Assembly: GCF_041821065.1 (NCBI RefSeq) | Contig: NZ_JBGUAX010000002.1 | Coordinates: 124,001 to 188,000, forward strand | Source: Egicoccus sp. AB-alg2 | Lineage (GTDB): Bacteria; Actinomycetota; Nitriliruptoria; Nitriliruptorales; Nitriliruptoraceae | DNA: 64,000 bases | Reading direction: 5' to 3' | Part shown: positions 16,875 through 24,296 of the stretch, piece after piece | How positions within the stretch are numbered: the stretch's first letter is position 1 | How the letters are laid out: each line of letters begins with the position of its first letter | Position numbers and translations under genes: made by a program | Notes under the pieces: generated by a model | Seen by the model: the letters and a program-made list of their open reading frames with translations, nothing else | Database searches by the model: none | What the model was told of the DNA's origin: nothing

Positions 16875-19588
16875 CAGCGACCCCCTGCCGCGTCGCGGGC
16901 CTCACGGGCCGCGACCTGCAGCGCCTCGTCGAGCTTGGCGCCCTGCTTGCCGCCGGCCTGGGCGAGGTCGCCCTTGCCGCCGGCGCCGCCGCCGACCACC
17001 TGCGCCGCCGGGTGCAGGATCGGGCGGGCCTCGACACCCGCGGCCGCCAGGTCCGGCGACACCGCGCAGATCAGCTGGGCCTTGCCGTCGTCGGTGGCCG
17101 TGCCGACGACCACGAGCGCGCGCTCGCCGAGGTGGCCGCGGATCTCCGTCGCCAGCCGGCGCAGGTCGTCCATCGCCAGCCCGTCGGCACGCTGTACCAC
17201 CACCGCCAGCCCGTCGTCACGGGCCGTCTCGTCCGCGATGCGCTTGGCCTCCTGCGACAGGTTGGCGCCGCGCAGCTTGGCGAGCTCCTTGTCGGCGACC
17301 TTCAGCCGGTCCAGCAGCTGGCGGACCCGCTCGACGGCCTGGTCGGTCGGCGCGTCGACCAGCCGCGAGATCTCCTCGGCCACCAACCGCTCGCGGGACA
17401 GGTGCGCGAACGCGTCCGCGCCGGTCAGCGCCTCGATCCGGCGGGTGTTGGACCCGATCGACTCCTCGCGCACGATCGTGATCGTGCCGATCTTCGCCCC
17501 CGACGGGACGTGCGTGCCGCCGCACAGCTCCTTGGAGAACTCCCCGATCGTCACCACCCGCACGACCTGGCCGTACTTGTCGCCGAAGTTGGCGACCGCC
17601 CCGGAGCGCTTGGCGTCGTCGAGGCTCATCACCTCGGTGTGCACGTGCGGGTCGCGCAGGACCCGCTCGTTGATCGACGACTCGATCTCCGCGAGCCGAT
17701 CGCGCGAGACCGACTCGAAGTGCGGGAAGTCGAACCGCAACCGGCCGGGCTGCACCAGCGAACCGGCCTGCTGGGCGTGGTCGCCGAGGAACTCCTTGAT
17801 CGTGGCGTGCAGCACGTGCGTCGCGGAGTGGCTGCGGGCCGTCGACACCCGTCGGGACGGGTCGACGTGCGCCTCGACCGGCTGGCCCTGGCGCACCTCA
17901 CCGGCCACGACCCGGGCACGGTGCACGATCAGGCCCTCGATGGCCTCCTGGGTGTCGAGCACCTGCAGGCGACCCGTCGGCGTCTCCAGCGCGCCGGTGT
18001 CGCCGACCTGACCACCACCCTCGGCGTAGAAGGGCGTGCGCGGCAGCACGACCTCGACCTCGTCGCCCTCGGTGGCGGTGTGCTGGATGCCGCCGGGCGT
18101 GACGATCGCGCCCAGCTCGGCCTCCGCGGTCAACGACTCGTAGCCGAGGAAGTCGGTGGTACCGACCTGCGCGGCCGCCTCGCGGTAGGTCTCAGGGGAC
18201 ACCCCGCCGCCGCCCTTCTTGGCCGCGGCCCGGGCCCGTTCGCGCTGCTGCTGCATCAGCTCGTCGAACCGGTCGCGGTCGAGCGCCAGGCCGGCGTCCT
18301 CGGCGATCTCGGCCGTCAGGTCGATCGGGAACCCGAACGTGTCGTGCAGTTCGAAGGCGACGTCGCCTGGGAAGGCGTCCTTGCCGGTGTCGCCCGCCCG
18401 CACCGTCGTGATGGCCTGGTCGACGCGCTCGAGGCCCTGGCGGATGCGCGCCCCGAAATCCTTCTCCTCCGCGCCGGCGATGCGCGTGACGAGCTCGCGC
18501 TGCTTCTCCAGCTCCGGGTAGGAGGCGCGCATCTGCTGAATGACCTGCTCGACCATCGGCAGCAGCAGCTGGTCGCCGGCACCGATGTCCATGCCCAGAA
18601 GCTGGCCGTGGCGCACCGCGCGGCGCATCAGGCGGCGCAGCACGTAGCCGCGGCCCTCCTTGGACGGCAGCACCCCGTCGGCGATCAGGAACGCCGACGT
18701 GCGCGCGTGCTCGGCGATGACCCGCAGCGAGACGTCCTGGTCGTCGCTCTTGCCGTAGGTGGCGCCGGTCAGCTCGCCGGCCCGCGCCAGCAGCGGCGCG
18801 AACAGGTCGGTCTCGAAGACGTTGTCGACGCCCTGCAGCAGCACGGCCATGCGTTCCAGCCCGAGGCCGGTGTCGACGTTCTTGGCCGGCAGGTCACCGA
18901 GGACGTTGCCGTCGTCGTCCTGCTCGTGCTGCATGAACACGAGGTTGTAGTACTCGAGGTAGCGCTCGCCGTTGACGACGGGGCCACCCTCCTCGCCCCA
19001 CTCCGGACCGCGGTCGTAGTTGAGCTCCGAGCAGGGCCCACACGGTCCGGCCGCGCCCGTGGACCAGAAGTTGTCGGAGGCGTCCAGCCGCGACGAACCC
19101 TCGGGTACGCCCACCCGCTGGATGCGCTCGGGCGCGATGTCGGTCTCCTCGAGCCAGTAGCGCTCGGACTCGTCGTCGTCCTCGAAGACGGTGACCCAGA
19201 TGCGCTCCGGGTCGAGCCCGAACCGGTCGACCGACAGCTGCCACGACCAGCGGATCGCCTCGCGCTTGAAGTAGTCGCCGAAGCTGAAGTTGCCCAGCAT
19301 CTCGAAGAACGTCAGGTGCCGGGTGGTGTGGCCGACGTTCTCGATGTCGTTGGTGCGGGCGCACTTCTGGTAGCTGGTGGCACGCGGGGCCGGCGGTGTG
19401 GCGTCGCCCATGAAGTAGGGCTTGAACGGCAGCATGCCGGCGATGGTCAGCAGGACGGTCGGGTCCTGCGGGATCAGCGAGGCCGAGTCGAAGCGCCGGT
19501 GGCCGTGTTCGACGTAGAAGTCGAGGAACGTGTTGCGGATGGTCAGGGAGTCCAACGTGTTCTCACTGTCGTCGGCGCCGCGTCCCAC
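16874..19588 (-). CDS. alaS: Alanyl-tRNA synthetase
   Basis: 904 residues, full length. The class II catalytic core is at the N-terminus (IRNTFLDFYVEHGHRRF; motif 2 region TSYQKCARTNDIENVG; HLTFFEMLGNFSFGDYFK). The editing domain carries the zinc ligands HSATHVLH (about 584-591) and CGGTH (about 688), used to clear Ser- and Gly-tRNA(Ala). A coiled segment and the C-Ala domain (GGGAGGKGDLAQAGGK near the end) complete it. The GTG at 19588 is the likely start, although the TTG 11 codons later is possible. It heads the alaS-ruvX-mltG-aroE operon. Confidence 0.97.
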   Translation of the reverse strand: MGRGADDSENTLDSLTIRNTFLDFYVEHGHRRFDSASLIPQDPTVLLTIAGMLPFKPYFMGDATPPAPRATSYQKCARTNDIENVGHTTRHLTFFEMLGNFSFGDYFKREAIRWSWQLSVDRFGLDPERIWVTVFEDDDESERYWLEETDIAPERIQRVGVPEGSSRLDASDNFWSTGAAGPCGPCSELNYDRGPEWGEEGGPVVNGERYLEYYNLVFMQHEQDDDGNVLGDLPAKNVDTGLGLERMAVLLQGVDNVFETDLFAPLLARAGELTGATYGKSDDQDVSLRVIAEHARTSAFLIADGVLPSKEGRGYVLRRLMRRAVRHGQLLGMDIGAGDQLLLPMVEQVIQQMRASYPELEKQRELVTRIAGAEEKDFGARIRQGLERVDQAITTVRAGDTGKDAFPGDVAFELHDTFGFPIDLTAEIAEDAGLALDRDRFDELMQQQRERARAAAKKGGGGVSPETYREAAAQVGTTDFLGYESLTAEAELGAIVTPGGIQHTATEGDEVEVVLPRTPFYAEGGGQVGDTGALETPTGRLQVLDTQEAIEGLIVHRARVVAGEVRQGQPVEAHVDPSRRVSTARSHSATHVLHATIKEFLGDHAQQAGSLVQPGRLRFDFPHFESVSRDRLAEIESSINERVLRDPHVHTEVMSLDDAKRSGAVANFGDKYGQVVRVVTIGEFSKELCGGTHVPSGAKIGTITIVREESIGSNTRRIEALTGADAFAHLSRERLVAEEISRLVDAPTDQAVERVRQLLDRLKVADKELAKLRGANLSQEAKRIADETARDDGLAVVVQRADGLAMDDLRRLATEIRGHLGERALVVVGTATDDGKAQLICAVSPDLAAAGVEARPILHPAAQVVGGGAGGKGDLAQAGGKQGAKLDEALQVAAREARDAAGGR

Positions 19589-19638
19589 CGGATCTCTTCG
19601 TGGGGGGCGCGCATGCGGCTGAGGTCGGGCGGCCGGCG

Positions 19639-19914
19639 TCAGTCGCCGATGGCGCGCGCCTGCTCGGCGGCCGCCGTGGGCAGGTCGGGCACGCGGTAGC
19701 GGGTGCGCAGCTCTGCTTCACGCGCCTGTGCGGCGCGGCGACCTTCCTCGGCGGCGTAGCGCAGCCGTTCGCTGAACGTGCCGGCGGCCTGGCCGGCCCG
19801 GCCGGCGACGTGGACGGGCGAGGTCGCACGCTTGGCGGCGTCGAGCTTGCGCACGGCGTAGGCGCCCAGCAGCAGCCCGGCGCCGAGTCCGAGGGCGAGC
19901 GAGAAGACGCGCAT
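19639..19914 (-). CDS. Small membrane-anchored protein (DUF6167-like)
   Basis: 91 residues. A single N-terminal hydrophobic helix (MRVFSLALGLGAGLLLGAYAV) precedes a basic, helical tail (FSERLRYAAEEGRRAAQAREAEL). It lies between the DUF948 gene and alaS, where many actinobacteria carry a protein of this size and layout annotated as DUF6167. The match is by position and pattern. Function is unknown. Confidence 0.78.
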   Translation of the reverse strand: MRVFSLALGLGAGLLLGAYAVRKLDAAKRATSPVHVAGRAGQAAGTFSERLRYAAEEGRRAAQAREAELRTRYRVPDLPTAAAEQARAIGD

Positions 19915-19926
19915 GGGTGGCTCCGG

Positions 19927-20277
19927 TCAGTCGCGCAGGGCGCGGGCGGCCTTGGCGGTGCCCGCGGCCACCGCGGCGGCCTTGATCAGGGGGCTGGCGA
20001 GGGTGGCGTGCACGACCCCGAGGATGCGGTCGGTCGTCGAGGTGATCGACTGCACGCCCGCCATGATCGTGTCCACACGGGCGAGTTCGACGTTCACGCC
20101 GGCGACGGTCTCGTTGACGCCACGCAGGATCGGGACGGACTCGTCGGTGACCCGCCCGACCGTGCCGATGACGTTGTCGAGCAGCTTGACGGCGCGCATG
20201 ACCAGCAGGCACAGCGCGGCGACGAGCACGCCCCAGAACAATGCGGCGGCCACGATCGCCCAGTCCCTGACGGTCAC
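19927..20277 (-). CDS. DUF948 membrane protein
   Basis: 116 residues. A hydrophobic helix at about 8-28 (IVAAALFWGVLVAALCLLVM) is followed by a long amphipathic stretch of heptads (VKLLDNVIGTVGRVTDESVP ... VNETVAGVNVELARVD), the DUF948 pattern. The GTG start overlaps the rarA stop by 4 bp. It has 12 bp before the next small membrane gene and stands in the usual actinobacterial place upstream of alaS. A membrane-tethered coiled coil is likely; the role is unknown. Confidence 0.85.
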   Translation of the reverse strand: MTVRDWAIVAAALFWGVLVAALCLLVMRAVKLLDNVIGTVGRVTDESVPILRGVNETVAGVNVELARVDTIMAGVQSITSTTDRILGVVHATLASPLIKAAAVAAGTAKAARALRD

Positions 20278-21704
20278 GTCGACTCTTCTCCCTGGTCACG
20301 GTGCTTGGTGGCGGAGCGGCCCCGCGCCTGCTCGCGCAGGGCGGCGACCCGGTCGGCGACGGCTGCCTCGTGGCCGTGACGGGAGGGCTGGTACAGCCTC
20401 GCCCCGTCCAGCTCGTCGGGCAGGTACCGCTGATCGGACGCGAACCCGCTCGGGTGGTCGTGAGGATAGTCGTAGCCGACGCCGTGCCCGAGGGCGCGCG
20501 CGCCCTTGTAGTGGGCGTCGCGCAGATGGGGCGGCACCGGGGCGTTGCCGTGGCGGCGCACGGCCTCCAACCCAGCGCCGATGGCGCGGGTCACGCTGTT
20601 GGACTTGGGGGCGACCGCCAGCGCGATCGCGGCCTGGGTGAGCGCGAAGCGCGCTTCGGGCAGCCCGACCTTGTCGAGGGCGTCGAACGCGGCCACCGCC
20701 AGCGGCAGCGCCTGCCGGTCGGCCAGCCCGACGTCCTCGGAGGCGAAGATCACCATGCGCCGCGCCACGAAGCGCGGGTCCTCGCCGCCCTCGAGCATCC
20801 GCAGCAGCCAGTAGACCGCCCCGTCGGGGTCGGAGCCGCGCATCGACTTGATGAAGGCGCTGACGATGTCGTAGTGCTGGTCGGAGGCCTTGTCGTAGCG
20901 GAACCGCTGCATGGCGTCGGCGACGTCGTCCACGCCGAGGTGGGCGGTGGGGCCCTCCGCGCCGGGGCGGGTCACGCCGGCGGCCGCGGCGGCGATCTCC
21001 AGCGCGGTCAACGCCGCGCGGGCGTCGCCGTCGCCGACGTGGACGAGGTGGGCGACCGCGTCCTGTTCCAGCGTGACGCGACCCCCGAACCCGCGGTCGG
21101 GGTCGTCGGTCGCACGCGCCAACAGCGCGCGCAGATCCTCGTCGGTCAGCGACTGCAGCCGCACCAGCTGGCAGCGCGACAGCAACGGTGGGTTGAGCTC
21201 GAAGAACGGGTTCTCCGTCGTGGCGCCGATCAGCGTGACCCAACCCGCCTCGACCCCGGGCAGCAGCGCGTCCTGCTGGCCCTTGTTGAAGCGGTGGATC
21301 TCGTCGACGAACAGCACCGTGCGCCGGCCCCGCAGCTCCAGCCGGCTGCGGCCCTCGTCGATGATGCGGCGCACGTCCTTCACGCCGGCGGTGACCGCGG
21401 ACAACTCGGTCCAGGCGGCCTCGACATGGGCGGCGATCACGGTCGCGAGGCTGGTCTTGCCCACCCCGGGCGGGCCCCACAGGATCAGGGAGCGCAGTTC
21501 GCCCTGGTCGAGCATGGCGCGCAGCGGCTTGCCGGGCCCGAGCGCGTCGAGCTGGCCGACGTACTCGTCCAGGTCCCGCGGCCGCAGCCGGGCCGCCAGC
21601 GGCATGCCGGCGGGCACGCTCGCGGGCCGGGAGCGGTCCCCCGCCGCGGACGTGTCGGTCGGCGCCGGGCGCGCCGGCGCGTCGTCGAACAACTGATCGC
21701 TCAT
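20274..21704 (-). CDS. rarA: Replication-associated recombination protein A (AAA+ ATPase)
   Basis: 476 residues. The ATG at 21704 (MSDQLFDD) fits the family start; the open frame upstream is antisense to the lipoprotein gene. Order: LAARLRPRDLDEYVGQ, Walker A GPPGVGKTSLA, Walker B DEIHRFNKGQQDALLP (a RarA hallmark), sensor 1 GATTENPFFELN, then the MgsA C-terminal tetramerisation part (FIKSMRGSDPDGAVYWLLRM; YPHDHPSGF). It acts at stalled replication forks with SSB. A TACGGT box lies exactly 7 nt before the ATG and no ribosome binding site is seen, so it may be leaderless. Confidence 0.96.
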   Translation of the reverse strand: MSDQLFDDAPARPAPTDTSAAGDRSRPASVPAGMPLAARLRPRDLDEYVGQLDALGPGKPLRAMLDQGELRSLILWGPPGVGKTSLATVIAAHVEAAWTELSAVTAGVKDVRRIIDEGRSRLELRGRRTVLFVDEIHRFNKGQQDALLPGVEAGWVTLIGATTENPFFELNPPLLSRCQLVRLQSLTDEDLRALLARATDDPDRGFGGRVTLEQDAVAHLVHVGDGDARAALTALEIAAAAAGVTRPGAEGPTAHLGVDDVADAMQRFRYDKASDQHYDIVSAFIKSMRGSDPDGAVYWLLRMLEGGEDPRFVARRMVIFASEDVGLADRQALPLAVAAFDALDKVGLPEARFALTQAAIALAVAPKSNSVTRAIGAGLEAVRRHGNAPVPPHLRDAHYKGARALGHGVGYDYPHDHPSGFASDQRYLPDELDGARLYQPSRHGHEAAVADRVAALREQARGRSATKHRDQGEEST

Positions 21705-21711
21705 CCGCGCC

Positions 21712-21717
21712 ACCGTA
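21712..21717 (-). promoter_or_regulatory. Putative -10 box (TACGGT) for leaderless rarA
   Basis: On the minus strand TACGGT is followed by 7 nt (ggcgcgg) and the rarA ATG. The purine-rich spacing is too short and unlike a Shine-Dalgarno sequence. The arrangement equals that at the kinase gene (5928) and before the mutM repeat (62627). Confidence 0.45.
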
Positions 21718-21798
21718 CCCGCGCACCGGATCGCACCGGCGCGCACCTGGAACCGTCGGCCGCCCGCGGACGTCAGACTGGCCGGCGAGGAGGCGACG

Positions 21799-22755
21799 AT
21801 GCGAACGGCGAGGTACCTCGGGATCGGACTCGCGCTCGGCCTGGTGCTGGGCGGCTGCGGCGGTACACCGGCGTCCGAGCCGGGCGCGGCACCGGGCGCC
21901 GCGGACGACGGGTCGGCGAACGGCGGCAGCGGAGCGGACGAGGTGTGCCGGCCACCGCTGACCGACGACGACCCCGACCCCCTCGCGGGCGGCGGCCAGC
22001 ACGACGTGTTCGCCGGCGAGAACTGGGTGGAACCGGTCATGCAGGCGGCGCTGCGCGACCACGCCGACACCTTCGCGGGGCTGTGGCTCGACCAGCACGC
22101 GGGCGAGGTCGTCGTGATGCTCACCGGCGACGACCCCGGTCCCGTCCTCGAGGCCCTGCGCACCCACGCCGATCACCCCGAGGCGCTGGTGTGCATGCAC
22201 GCCGAGCACACCGAGGCCGACCTCGACCACCTCGCCAACGAGGCGTTCACCGCCCTGCAGGCCGGCGGCAGCGTCGTGTCCGGCGGCACCGACCTGGTCC
22301 GCAACCGGGTCGTGCTCGAGTACGAGGGCGACCCCGAGGAGGCACGTGAGCTGCTCGGCGAGCTCGCCGACCACCCGGCACTGCTGGTGCGGCAGCCGGC
22401 CTGCGCGGAGGTCGAGCCCGTCCCGGACGACGCAGTCGCCCTGCCCGGCGACGGCTCGACCTGCGTCGCCATGGACGCGTTGGCCTCCGGCACGCTGACC
22501 GGCGACGCGGGAGCGGGCTGCCTGTGGCTGGAGCACGACGGCACGCGCACCGACGTCGTGTGGCCGCGTGCCTGGTACGTCACGTCCGACGGCGTGGTGC
22601 ACGACCACCACGGCCAGGCCCGGGCCGCCATCGGCGACGAGGTGGGCGCCGGTGGCGGCAATGCCGGCCCGGACGGCGGCGACGCCCTGCCCGACGACTG
22701 CCGCGAACCCGGCGCGAACGTGTGGGTGCTCGGCAGCCTCGACCCGGCGGGGTGA
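21799..22755 (+). CDS. Putative secreted lipoprotein of unknown function
   Basis: 318 residues. The ATG at 21799 has GAGGAGG 6 nt upstream. The signal peptide ends in a lipobox LVLGGC, giving lipidated C20, then a Gly/Ala/Asp-rich linker to about residue 45. The remainder is acidic and soluble, with several Cys (VCRPP, CMHAE, QPACAEVE, STCVAMD, AGCLWLE, DDCREPG) that could form disulfides outside the cell. No known domain is recognised. It is divergent from rarA and nearly touches the convergent VOC gene (6 bp). Confidence 0.82.
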   Translation: MRTARYLGIGLALGLVLGGCGGTPASEPGAAPGAADDGSANGGSGADEVCRPPLTDDDPDPLAGGGQHDVFAGENWVEPVMQAALRDHADTFAGLWLDQHAGEVVVMLTGDDPGPVLEALRTHADHPEALVCMHAEHTEADLDHLANEAFTALQAGGSVVSGGTDLVRNRVVLEYEGDPEEARELLGELADHPALLVRQPACAEVEPVPDDAVALPGDGSTCVAMDALASGTLTGDAGAGCLWLEHDGTRTDVVWPRAWYVTSDGVVHDHHGQARAAIGDEVGAGGGNAGPDGGDALPDDCREPGANVWVLGSLDPAG

Positions 22756-22761
22756 CGTCGG

Positions 22762-23184
22762 CTAGGGGCGGTCGCCGACCTGGGCGTCGGCGGGTGCGTC
22801 CGAGAACAGCGTCAGCTGCAGGTTCGCCGGTGCCTCCAGCCGGGCGTTGAGCGAGCGCCACGGCGTGACCGTCGGCGGGGCGACCAGCTCCGCACCCGCC
22901 CCGGTCGCCGCCTGGGTCGCCTCGATGCTGTCGTCGACGCGCAGCGCGACCCGGACGTGCCCGGCGACGCGCTGTCCCACCTCGACATCGTCGATGTAGG
23001 CCGCGTGCACGGGGTCGGTCAGCTCCAGCGTCGCGCGGCCCGCCTCCAGGATGGTGACGTGACCGCCGTCGACGACGTGGGCCTCGCGTTCCGGCATCCC
23101 CAGCACGTCGCGGTAGAACCGCAGCGCCGCCTCGTGGTCGTCCACGGTCACGACCAGCCGCAGCTCCTGCACCCCGCCCGTCAT
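22762..23184 (-). CDS. VOC-family (glyoxalase/dioxygenase fold) protein
   Basis: 140 residues with two beta-alpha-beta-beta-beta modules: LRLVVTVDDHEAALRFYRDVLG at the start, HVTILEAGRATLELTD, then VRVALRVDDSIEATQAATGAGAELVAPPT and a closing strand LQLTLFSD. This is the usual single-chain VOC layout. Metal ligands cannot be fixed from sequence alone, and the reaction is unknown. Its ATG overlaps the stop of the small XRE gene, so it is the third gene of the DUF2975-XRE-VOC unit. Confidence 0.88.
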   Translation of the reverse strand: MTGGVQELRLVVTVDDHEAALRFYRDVLGMPEREAHVVDGGHVTILEAGRATLELTDPVHAAYIDDVEVGQRVAGHVRVALRVDDSIEATQAATGAGAELVAPPTVTPWRSLNARLEAPANLQLTLFSDAPADAQVGDRP

Positions 23185-23432
23185 GCTCCTGCTCCCGGTC
23201 CGTCGACGCTGAAGAGGTCGCCCGGCTGGCAGTCGAGCACATCGCAGATGGCCGTGAGCGTGGAGAACCGGACCGCCTTGGCACGGTCGTTCTTCAGCAC
23301 CGAGAGGTTCACGACCGTCACCCCGACCCGGTCCGCCAACTCGCGCAGGGTCATGCCGCGGGCGTCGAGCAGGGCGTCGAGGTGGCAGCGCACCCGGTGG
23401 CCGGTCCCGGCCGCGGCGTCGGCGGCCGCCAT
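23181..23432 (-). CDS. Small XRE-family transcriptional regulator
   Basis: 83 residues from the ATG at 23432, which overlaps the DUF2975 stop. It is little more than one Cro/C1-like helix-turn-helix (LDALLDARGMTLRELADRVGVTVVNLSVLKNDRAKAVRFSTL is the body, followed by CDVLDCQPGDLF), as in YozG-like regulators. These small regulators are usually encoded with a DUF2975 membrane protein, as here. It probably binds the twin TATCG-N5-CGATA sites upstream of the operon. Confidence 0.92.
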   Translation of the reverse strand: MAAADAAAGTGHRVRCHLDALLDARGMTLRELADRVGVTVVNLSVLKNDRAKAVRFSTLTAICDVLDCQPGDLFSVDGPGAGA

Positions 23433-24103
23433 CAGACGAGCCCCTCGACGTCGTCGGCCAGGGCGCCGCCGTGGCGGAAGACCTCGGCCATGACGAGCAG
23501 GGCCGCCACCAGCAGCAACGGCAGCAAGGGCAGGTCGAGGATGGTGAAACCCACCGGCGCGTCGCCGGCCGGATCGACCCGACCGAGGACCGCCACGGTG
23601 GCCAGCGTGCCCAGCGCCGACGGCAGCAGCGCGACCGCCAGCACGGTCGCGGCCATCCCCCGCCACCGGGTGACGTTGCGGTGCGCGAAGGGGCGGCCGG
23701 CCGCGACCTCGCGCAGCAGACGGCTGAACAGCCACGACCCGGCCAGCGTCAGGACCCCGATGGCCACGGCCGGGGACGCCGCCAGCAGGCGCAGCGCCAA
23801 GGGCAGCCGATCGACCTCCAGGACCGCGTCGGCGCCCTCTCGTCCGCCGCTCTCCACCGTGACGGCCCCGCCGTGCCCGTCACCCACCGCCAGGCTCGTC
23901 CCGGCGGGCAGGCCCGCGACGTCGTCGAACCCGAGCAGGTCGGCGTCGACCACCACCGCCACGGCACCACCCGCGTCGGCCACCTGCACGGCCGCGACGA
24001 TTAGCCCGCCGACGAACGTCAGCACCCCGAAGGCGAGCACGAAGCCCGCCAGCAGGCGGGCGCGCCGCTCCAACCGCTCCGGTGCCGCGATGCCCGATCC
24101 CAT
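23432..24103 (-). CDS. DUF2975 membrane protein
   Basis: 223 residues. The ATG at 24103 is preferred because GGAGGG lies 8 nt upstream; longer in-frame starts run through the operator region. Four hydrophobic helices (FVLAFGVLTFVGGLIVAAVQV, LRLLAASPAVAIGVLTLAG, ATVLAVALLPSALGTLATVAVL, LPLLPLLLVAALLVMAEVF) frame a polar segment after the first and the motif GRPFAHRNVTRWRGMA, typical of DUF2975. It probably works with the downstream XRE regulator, perhaps as a membrane partner. The signal and output are unknown. Confidence 0.88.
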   Translation of the reverse strand: MGSGIAAPERLERRARLLAGFVLAFGVLTFVGGLIVAAVQVADAGGAVAVVVDADLLGFDDVAGLPAGTSLAVGDGHGGAVTVESGGREGADAVLEVDRLPLALRLLAASPAVAIGVLTLAGSWLFSRLLREVAAGRPFAHRNVTRWRGMAATVLAVALLPSALGTLATVAVLGRVDPAGDAPVGFTILDLPLLPLLLVAALLVMAEVFRHGGALADDVEGLV

Positions 24104-24142
24104 GACCCGCCCTCCGTGCCGCGGGCCACGCACCCGCCGCCA

Positions 24143-24175
24143 TATCGAAAGACGATAACGCATCGAAAAACGATA
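24143..24175. promoter_or_regulatory. Two adjacent TATCG-N5-CGATA operators
   Basis: TATCGaaagaCGATA (24143-24157) and CATCGaaaaaCGATA (24161-24175) are two near-identical palindromic 15-mers whose centres are 18 bp apart. They lie 40-72 bp upstream of the DUF2975 start in a conspicuously AT-rich patch. Candidate -10 sequences (TATCGT on the minus strand) fall inside them, so binding would block transcription. The likely ligand protein is the XRE regulator of the same operon, giving autoregulation. Confidence 0.7.
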
Positions 24176-24205
24176 TGCCACCGGGCGAGCGGCGCTAGAG
24201 AGATC

Positions 24206-24256
24206 GGATGCGTGCATCCTGACGCGCACGGACGGCGGGTCGGGATGCACGCATCC
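24206..24256. repeat. Pair of self-complementary 14-mers (GGATGC-N2-GCATCC)
   Basis: GGATGCGTGCATCC (24206-24219) and GGATGCACGCATCC (24243-24256) are exact reverse complements of one another, and each is itself a palindrome of two hexamers around 2 nt. They can form one 14-bp stem with a 23-nt loop, or serve as two protein sites. They lie between the aspS end and the DUF2975 promoter. A role as part of the aspS terminator or as operators is equally possible. Confidence 0.55.
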
Positions 24257-24259
24257 GCG

Positions 24260-24289
24260 CCGGACCGCGGCCCGCAGGCGGCGGTCCGG
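24260..24289 (-). terminator. Putative aspS terminator hairpin
   Basis: CCGGACCGC (24260-24268) pairs with GCGGTCCGG (24281-24289) over 9 bp with a 12-nt loop, beginning 8 nt after the aspS stop codon. There is no U-tract, which is common for actinobacterial terminators. Confidence 0.5.
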
Positions 24290-24296
24290 GCGCCGG

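Noticed and set aside
20296-22611. 771-residue minus-strand frame over rarA and the lipoprotein
   Set aside because: It is a GC-rich shadow frame of Arg, Gly and Ala with no domain; rarA and the lipoprotein explain the region.
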